From JBKPHS01 sp046729975 (GTDB lineage: Bacteria > Actinomycetota > Thermoleophilia > Solirubrobacterales > Thermoleophilaceae), in NCBI GenBank assembly GCA_046729975.1, contig JBKPHS010000203.1, positions 1 through 17,248 on the forward strand: DNA of 17,248 bases, written 5' to 3'. Made by a program: the position numbers and the translations under genes. The notes below the pieces were generated by a model that searched no databases, was not told where the DNA came from, and was given only the letters and a program-made list of their open reading frames with translations. Positions 13,361 to 17,248 of the stretch are shown piece by piece. How positions within the stretch are numbered: position 1 is the first letter of the stretch; each line of letters starts with the position of its first letter.

Positions 13361-15258
13361 ACGCGGGCGGCCTGCAACGCGAAACTGTTGCGGTAGAGGC
13401 GACGGGTCTCGTCGAAGGCGGGCTTCTTCACGCCGAACTCGTCCGTCAGTCCCTTGGCGTTGACGGGCGGGCTCGGCTTCGGGTTGCCGCCGTCCCAGCC
13501 GGGCCGCACTCTGAAGTCACGCAGGATCCAGGCGATCGCGCCGTTGATGAAGGGCTTCGTGTCGTAGGTCGAGATGTGGAACTGCATGAGGTCGCGCTGG
13601 AACTCGAACGTCCCCTTCTCGTCGATCGCGCCCGAGCGATTGGCCTCGGCGCCGAACTCCGTGACGAAGACCGCCTGGCCCGGGTAGAAGTCGTGGACCT
13701 GGTCGAGGTAGGGAGCCAGTCCGGTGCGCTCGCCGACCGTGCCCCCGGGGCCCGGATACCAGCCGAAGTAGCTGTTGACGCCGATGGCGTCGAGCTGCCG
13801 GAAGACGCCGATCGGCGGCACCTGCGGATAGCCGGCGATGTCGATCGCGCTCAGGCGCGTCGGGTCCATCTGCCGGATCAGCCGGCTGGCGGCGGCGATG
13901 TACCGCTCCTGGCCGAAGGTCGGCCGGGAGGGAAGCTCGTTCGCAATGCTCCAGGTGACCACGGAGGCGTGGTTCTGGTCGCGCAGGATCGTGTCGCGCA
14001 GGTAGGCGAGGCCCTTGTCGCGCACCGACTTGAGCTTGATCGTCTCCTCGAGCAGCCTGTAGAAGGGGATCTGGTCCCACACCAGGACGCCGTCCCGGTC
14101 CGCGGCTTCGAGGAACTGCGGGTGGAGCGGATAGTGGGCGCGCGTGATCGTCGCCCCCAGCTCGCGCAGCAGCGACCATGTCAGGTCCCGCTGACCTGAT
14201 GACAGGGCTGCGCCCACCTCCGGGTTGTCCTCGTGGATGCTCGCGCCGCGCAGCATCAGCGGACGCCCGTTCACGAGCAGCCGCCCGCGGCCGTTGACCT
14301 TGAAGGAGCGGATGCCGATGTGGGTCGCGTAACTCGAGACGGCCCGGTTGTTGATGGTCGCCGTGGCACGCACCCGGTACAGCTCAGGGTTGCCTGGCTC
14401 CCACAGGCGCGGGTCGCGGATCTTGACCCGGCCCTGGACGACGCGCGTGCCGCGCGACCCGATCGTCGTGACCGGGAAGCGCACGCGGGCGCCGCCCACC
14501 GTGGCCCGCAGCCCCACCTTCTTACGGCCGCCGCCGGGGTTCGCGAGGGTCGCGCGAACCAGCACCGTGGCGTCGCAGCTCCGGCAGGGCAGGAGCGGCC
14601 GGGCGAGCAGGTTCTGGATGTCCACGCGGTCGAAGCGGCGCAGGTAGACCTCGCGGAGGAGGCCGCCGTAGTTCCACCAGCCTCCTCCCGGGGTGCCGTC
14701 ATCCTGCTCGCGTGCCGGCGGTAGGTCCGTGTCTGTGCGCCGGTTGTCCACCCGGATCACGAGGCGGTTCACGCCTCCGCGCTTGACGGTCGAGGCCGGT
14801 ACCTCGAAGGGGACGTAGGCGCCTGCGTTACGGCCGATCTGCCGGCCGTTCAGGAACACCGTCGCGCGGTAGTTGACAGATTCGAACCGGAGCACCCAGC
14901 TCAGACGCCGCGAGCGCGAGGGGAGGCGGAAGTCGCGCCGGTACCAGCCGACGGTTCCGCGCTGGCTGGCGTCCGAGAGGTCGGTGGCGTTCCACGCGTG
15001 CGGAACCTGGACGGGTGTCCAGCCGAGCAGCGAGTCCTGGCGGGGCAGGCCCTGGGCGAGGCCCTGGTCCGCTGGATCGAGCCTGAAGTACCAGGTGCCG
15101 TCGAGGAGGAAGCGGCCGCTGTGACCGTCTTGGTAGAGGACCCTGTCGCTCGGCGCCTGTGCGCTCCGTGGCGCGGCTCCGGCCGGCGCGGCGGCCGTGG
15201 CTGCCGCGGCCAGCCCAGCCAGGCAGGCGAGCAGCAATCTGGTGGTGGGACGGGACAC
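13339..15258 (-). CDS. Secreted glycoside hydrolase family 2 (beta-galactosidase/beta-glucuronidase-like)
   Basis: Retaining exo-glycosidase predicted to act on beta-galactosides, glucuronides or mannosides outside the cell; specificity is open. The 639-residue product has a signal peptide (1-29, ending APAGAAP), a jelly-roll sugar-binding domain (about 40-210, with WTPVQVPHAWN and FLNGRQIGRNAGAYVPFE), an Ig-like domain (about 211-315) and a TIM barrel (about 325-620). The barrel holds the GH2 landmarks ITRAHYPLHPQFLEAADRDG, the acid/base Glu441 in WSIANE and the nucleophile Glu534 in VTEFGAE. An odd CRSC pair (C225, C228) sits at the start of the Ig-like domain. The start is GTG 15258 with no adjacent Shine-Dalgarno; GGGAGGAG occurs 40 nt upstream, too far to use directly. 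It lacks the C-terminal domains of LacZ, as in GusA-sized members. Confidence 0.93.
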   Translation of the reverse strand: MSRPTTRLLLACLAGLAAAATAAAPAGAAPRSAQAPSDRVLYQDGHSGRFLLDGTWYFRLDPADQGLAQGLPRQDSLLGWTPVQVPHAWNATDLSDASQRGTVGWYRRDFRLPSRSRRLSWVLRFESVNYRATVFLNGRQIGRNAGAYVPFEVPASTVKRGGVNRLVIRVDNRRTDTDLPPAREQDDGTPGGGWWNYGGLLREVYLRRFDRVDIQNLLARPLLPCRSCDATVLVRATLANPGGGRKKVGLRATVGGARVRFPVTTIGSRGTRVVQGRVKIRDPRLWEPGNPELYRVRATATINNRAVSSYATHIGIRSFKVNGRGRLLVNGRPLMLRGASIHEDNPEVGAALSSGQRDLTWSLLRELGATITRAHYPLHPQFLEAADRDGVLVWDQIPFYRLLEETIKLKSVRDKGLAYLRDTILRDQNHASVVTWSIANELPSRPTFGQERYIAAASRLIRQMDPTRLSAIDIAGYPQVPPIGVFRQLDAIGVNSYFGWYPGPGGTVGERTGLAPYLDQVHDFYPGQAVFVTEFGAEANRSGAIDEKGTFEFQRDLMQFHISTYDTKPFINGAIAWILRDFRVRPGWDGGNPKPSPPVNAKGLTDEFGVKKPAFDETRRLYRNSFALQAARVQRAAKR

Positions 15259-15318
15259 GGAAGCGGTAAGGGTAGGCAGGCCGCCGGCGCGCGGCCGGCT
15301 CCTCCCGGGAACACACGA

Positions 15319-15346
15319 AGCGCCGCCGGGTTGTGGCGCTTTTTCT
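15319..15346 (+). terminator. Intrinsic terminator-like hairpin, + orientation
   Basis: AGCGCC (15319-15324) and GGCGCT (15335-15340) form a perfect 6-bp GC-rich stem with a 10-nt loop, followed by TTTTCT. The T run works for + strand transcription only; on the - strand the stem is followed by TCGTGTGT. It lies in the 93-nt gap between the epimerase stop and the GH2 start, both - strand genes, so no + strand gene lies directly upstream. Confidence 0.55.
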
Positions 15347-15351
15347 GGACC

Positions 15352-16350
15352 TCAGCCGACCGTCTCTTCGGCCCGCCAGGCCTCGACGAGCTCCTTCAAG
15401 GTCCGCCTGCTCGTGTGGCCGGGCTTCCAGCCGAGCAGCTTCCTCGCGCGGTCCGTCTTCATCAGGACGGGCTTGCGGACGGCCTCGAGCCAGTTGGCGA
15501 GCTCCGGAACCCCGGGCATGCGCGTCGCCACTTCGGCGAATGCCTCGACCGCCACTTCCGGGATCGGCACGGAATACCAGCCGAGAGCATCGGCGAGGTC
15601 CCGCGCAGTCAGCGTGCCGTTCCCGGCGAGGTTGTACGGGCCCGGCTCACCCCTGCCGAGGACGCCGGCCACGAATGCCGACGCAACGTCGTCCTCGTGC
15701 ACGAGCTGGAAGCGCACGCCCGGGTCCGGGATCACGGGCTTCAGCGCGGGCATCACCGAGAGCAGGTTCGTCACGGCCTCGGGCACGCGCTCGGAGATGC
15801 GGACATAGGGGATCTCCTCGATCAGCGTCGTCGCCTTCGGCCCCGCGACGATGCAGGGGCGGAAGACCCAGGCGGAGGTGCCGTGGCGGCGTAGCAGCAC
15901 CTCGCCGAGCACCTTCTCCACCTCGGCCTTCTGCCGCGAGTAGTGGTGCTCGGGCGAGCCCCTGGCCGGCACGTCCTCGGTCAGCCAGTCCGGGTTGTCG
16001 TCGTGGAAGCCGTAGGCCGCCACGCTCGACGCGTAGCAGATGCGCTCGGCGCCGGCCCGCGCGGCAGACTCGAAGACAGTGCGGGAGCCGTCCACGTTGA
16101 CCTCCCGGTCACGGCCTGCGCCGAGGATCGAGAAGGCCAGGTGGACGACGACGTCGGCGCCCTTGACGGCGTCGCGAATCGAGGCGGCGTCGGTAACGTC
16201 GCCCTGCCGGTACTCGGTCTTCTTCCAGCCCATGTCCTTCGGGTCGAAGTCGCGCCGCGCGATACCGACGATGCGCTTGACGCGCCGGGAGCGCTCGAGC
16301 GCCGAGACGAGCGCGATGCCGAGATCCCCCGTCGGCCCCGTGACCGTCAC
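15352..16350 (-). CDS. NAD-dependent epimerase/dehydratase (extended SDR)
   Basis: Extended short-chain dehydrogenase/reductase of the nucleotide-sugar epimerase type; substrate unknown. The 332-residue product begins MTVTGPTGDLG with the nucleotide-binding glycine motif at 5-11, has DVTDAASIRDAV after strand 3 (51-62), DVVVHLAF (66-73), CYASSVAAYG with catalytic Ser108 or Ser109 and the YSRQK catalytic pair Tyr137/Lys141. The C-terminal half has FQLVHEDDVASAFV and KLLGWKPGH-type segments. GTG 16350 is chosen: GAGGG (on 16358-16362) sits 7 nt before it. A CTG two codons upstream would give a slightly longer first strand but has the GAGGG only 1 nt away. The frame is open far upstream to 16623, overlapping the Nudix gene, which is not credible. 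The gap to the Nudix stop is 22 nt, so these two form an operon. Confidence 0.9.
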   Translation of the reverse strand: MTVTGPTGDLGIALVSALERSRRVKRIVGIARRDFDPKDMGWKKTEYRQGDVTDAASIRDAVKGADVVVHLAFSILGAGRDREVNVDGSRTVFESAARAGAERICYASSVAAYGFHDDNPDWLTEDVPARGSPEHHYSRQKAEVEKVLGEVLLRRHGTSAWVFRPCIVAGPKATTLIEEIPYVRISERVPEAVTNLLSVMPALKPVIPDPGVRFQLVHEDDVASAFVAGVLGRGEPGPYNLAGNGTLTARDLADALGWYSVPIPEVAVEAFAEVATRMPGVPELANWLEAVRKPVLMKTDRARKLLGWKPGHTSRRTLKELVEAWRAEETVG

Positions 16351-16372
16351 GGTCAGGCCCTCGGCGGGCAGC

Positions 16373-16993
16373 TCACGCCTCCTCGTATCCGGGCTCGCCG
16401 GGCAGCAGCACCCTGGGCGAGCCGTTCGCGAGCGTGACCTTCGGTAGGACCGCGCGGACCTCGCGGCCGAGCGCCGTCTCGAGCGCGCGATCGACCGACT
16501 CGAGCTTCGCGAGCTGCTCGAGGTGCTTGATGGTCGGGAAGACGAGCGCCAGCTCGCCGCGCCGGAACTCGCCGAGCGCCCCTCCGGGAGTGATCCACCG
16601 CGCGGCCACGCACTCCTGGCCATCGCAAGCCGCCTCTACGCCCTCGGGGGCGCGAGCGACGTAGAAGTAGGTGTCGACGCGGATCTTCACCTCGGCCGGC
16701 GTGATCGAGCGCGAGTACGGAACCAGCTCCTCCGTGCCGCCGAGCGCGATGCCGGCCTCCTCGCCCAGCTCGCGAAGCCCGGCGGCCGCCGGCCCCCCGT
16801 CATCGTCGTGGACCGCGCCTCCGGGGAAGACCCAGGCACCGCCCATGAACCTCGACTCGGGATTGCGCTGGACCAGCAGGACCTCGAGGCCGGGGCCGGC
16901 GTCACGCAGCAGAATCACAGAGGCCGCCTGGCGGGGGACCGTCTCCTCACCGAGGTTCAGCTCCTCTCCAGGGGCCGGCCTTTCGACGTCCAC
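16373..16993 (-). CDS. Nudix hydrolase
   Basis: Predicted pyrophosphohydrolase of nucleoside-diphosphate derivatives; the exact substrate is unknown. The 206-residue product has an N-terminal Nudix fold (about 20-150): AASVILLRD, LLVQRN, WVFPGGAVHDDDGG and the helix RELGEEAGI that fits the REUXEEXGU half of the Nudix box. The first box glutamate is not at its usual spacing; the position is taken by Gly/Asp, as if a residue were inserted. The C-terminal part (LVFPTIKHLEQLAKLESVD, 150-168) is typical of larger actinobacterial members related to NUDT19/CoA-pyrophosphatase-like proteins, which is a tentative comparison. The start is GTG 16993, without ribosome binding site, 8 nt after a TAGATT -10 box, so probably leaderless. 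It diverges from the rubredoxin gene with 32 nt between start codons. Confidence 0.9.
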   Translation of the reverse strand: MDVERPAPGEELNLGEETVPRQAASVILLRDAGPGLEVLLVQRNPESRFMGGAWVFPGGAVHDDDGGPAAAGLRELGEEAGIALGGTEELVPYSRSITPAEVKIRVDTYFYVARAPEGVEAACDGQECVAARWITPGGALGEFRRGELALVFPTIKHLEQLAKLESVDRALETALGREVRAVLPKVTLANGSPRVLLPGEPGYEEA

Positions 16994-17001
16994 CGCGCGG
17001 A

Positions 17002-17007
17002 AATCTA
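17002..17007 (-). promoter_or_regulatory. -10 element for leaderless Nudix gene
   Basis: TAGATT on the - strand (TANNNT form) ends 8 nt before GTG 16993. No Shine-Dalgarno lies between, so transcription starting at or next to the GTG is the simplest reading. Confidence 0.45.
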
Positions 17008-17012
17008 CCCGG

Positions 17013-17018
17013 TAACCT
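17013..17018 (+). promoter_or_regulatory. -10 element for leaderless rubredoxin gene
   Basis: TAACCT (TANNNT form) ends 7 nt before GTG 17026. No Shine-Dalgarno is present. Together with the opposite -10 box at 17002-17007 it forms a compact divergent promoter pair. Confidence 0.45.
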
Positions 17019-17025
17019 GCGGCCC

Positions 17026-17205
17026 GTGACCGTCTCGACCCAGCAGCTCTGGATCTGCGAGTCCTGCGGCTTCATCTACGACCCGGCCGAGGGCGACCCG
17101 GACGGCGGCGTACCGGCCGGAACCGCATTCGAGGACATCCCGGACGACTGGTTCTGCCCCGTGTGCGGCGCCCGCAAGAAGGACTTCGCGCCCTACGAGG
17201 GATAG
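17026..17205 (+). CDS. Rubredoxin
   Basis: A small one-iron electron carrier. The 59-residue product reads MTVSTQQLWICESCGFIYDP at its start and ends CGARKKDFAPYEG. The four iron ligands form CESCG (C11, C14) and CPVCG (C44, C47), and the family segments YDPAEGDPDGGVPAGTAFEDIPDDWFCP match typical bacterial rubredoxins closely in length and spacing. The GTG at 17026 is the only start that gives the normal N-terminus. There is no ribosome binding site; a TAACCT -10 box 7 nt upstream suggests a leaderless mRNA. Partners could be an alkane hydroxylase, a rubrerythrin or another oxidoreductase, none of which is in the window. The next start codon follows the TAG stop with no gap, so it is likely the first gene of an operon running off to the right. 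Confidence 0.95.
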   Translation: MTVSTQQLWICESCGFIYDPAEGDPDGGVPAGTAFEDIPDDWFCPVCGARKKDFAPYEG

Positions 17206-17248
17206 ATGGCTGATCCCACGACCCCGCGCACGCGGATGACGCACGGAT
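17206..17248 (+). CDS. Start of an unidentified gene (3'-truncated by window edge)
   Basis: ATG 17206 directly follows the rubredoxin stop and opens a frame MADPTTPRTRMTHG that runs off the window. The GAGGGATAG before it supplies GAGGGA as a ribosome binding site 4 nt upstream (17197-17202). Fourteen codons are too few to name the product; the basic Thr/Arg-rich beginning would suit, among others, the N-terminal arm of a TetR-type regulator, but nothing here proves it. Confidence 0.5.
   Translation, partial: MADPTTPRTRMTHG

Noticed and set aside
13024..14199. 391-codon open frame on the + strand
   Set aside because: Spans the end of the sugar dehydrogenase and the antisense of GH2; no motif and no start signal.
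16350..16623. Upstream extension of the epimerase frame
   Set aside because: The 91 extra residues are Ser/Arg-rich, overlap the Nudix coding region and precede the natural GPTGDLG N-terminus.
1..17248. Defence island, prophage, biosynthetic cluster or CRISPR
   Set aside because: No integrase, transposase, repeats, toxin-antitoxin or nuclease modules were seen, and every substantial frame is accounted for by housekeeping or metabolic genes.

Overview
The window is about 17 kb of a very GC-rich bacterial chromosome with dense, codon-biased coding on both strands. The gene content (rplQ followed by truA, an NAD-dependent DNA ligase with C-terminal BRCT, an FadD15-like acyl-CoA synthetase, GSDH-type PQQ dehydrogenase, frequent GTG starts and several apparently leaderless genes) points to Actinomycetota. 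The style of the aminotransferase, the epimerase and the small proteins suggests the Thermoleophilia/Solirubrobacterales side, but that placement is an impression and no phylogeny was possible. I see no mobile element, CRISPR array, tRNA, rRNA or clear sign of horizontal transfer; composition is even throughout.

Left part (1-4752, all + strand): the 3' end of rplQ (L17), then a class I SAM methyltransferase, truA (tRNA pseudouridine synthase), surE (nucleotidase) and ligA. The genes are packed with gaps of 3-58 nt or an overlap, so this is probably an extension of the ribosomal-protein/rpoA operon. Two of these genes, the methyltransferase and truA, have no usable ATG, GTG or TTG and seem to start at CTG.

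Middle (4753-11949): dacB (D-Ala-D-Ala carboxypeptidase, -) converges on ligA with zero spacing and diverges from a patatin-like phospholipase (+). The phospholipase converges with a HisC-like aminotransferase (-), their stop codons sharing one CTAG. Upstream of the aminotransferase on the - strand lie a three-helix membrane protein, a long-chain acyl-CoA synthetase, a 58-residue putative HTH protein with a near-perfect ribosome binding site, and a Nif3-family metal protein.

Right part (11976-17248): a small unknown protein and a secreted PQQ-type sugar dehydrogenase (+) converge, with a 22-nt overlap, on a secreted glycoside hydrolase family 2 enzyme (-). Then come an NAD-dependent epimerase and a Nudix hydrolase (-), and finally a rubredoxin (+) diverging from the Nudix gene, with the first codons of another gene at the right edge.

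No new multi-gene system could be demonstrated. The observations most worth a second look are the small HTH-like gene next to the acyl-CoA synthetase, the paired CTG starts, two very short divergent intergenic regions (26 and 32 nt) with TANNNT -10 elements placed for leaderless transcription on both sides, an intrinsic terminator pointing the 'wrong' way at 15319-15346, and a patatin with an altered oxyanion-hole loop.
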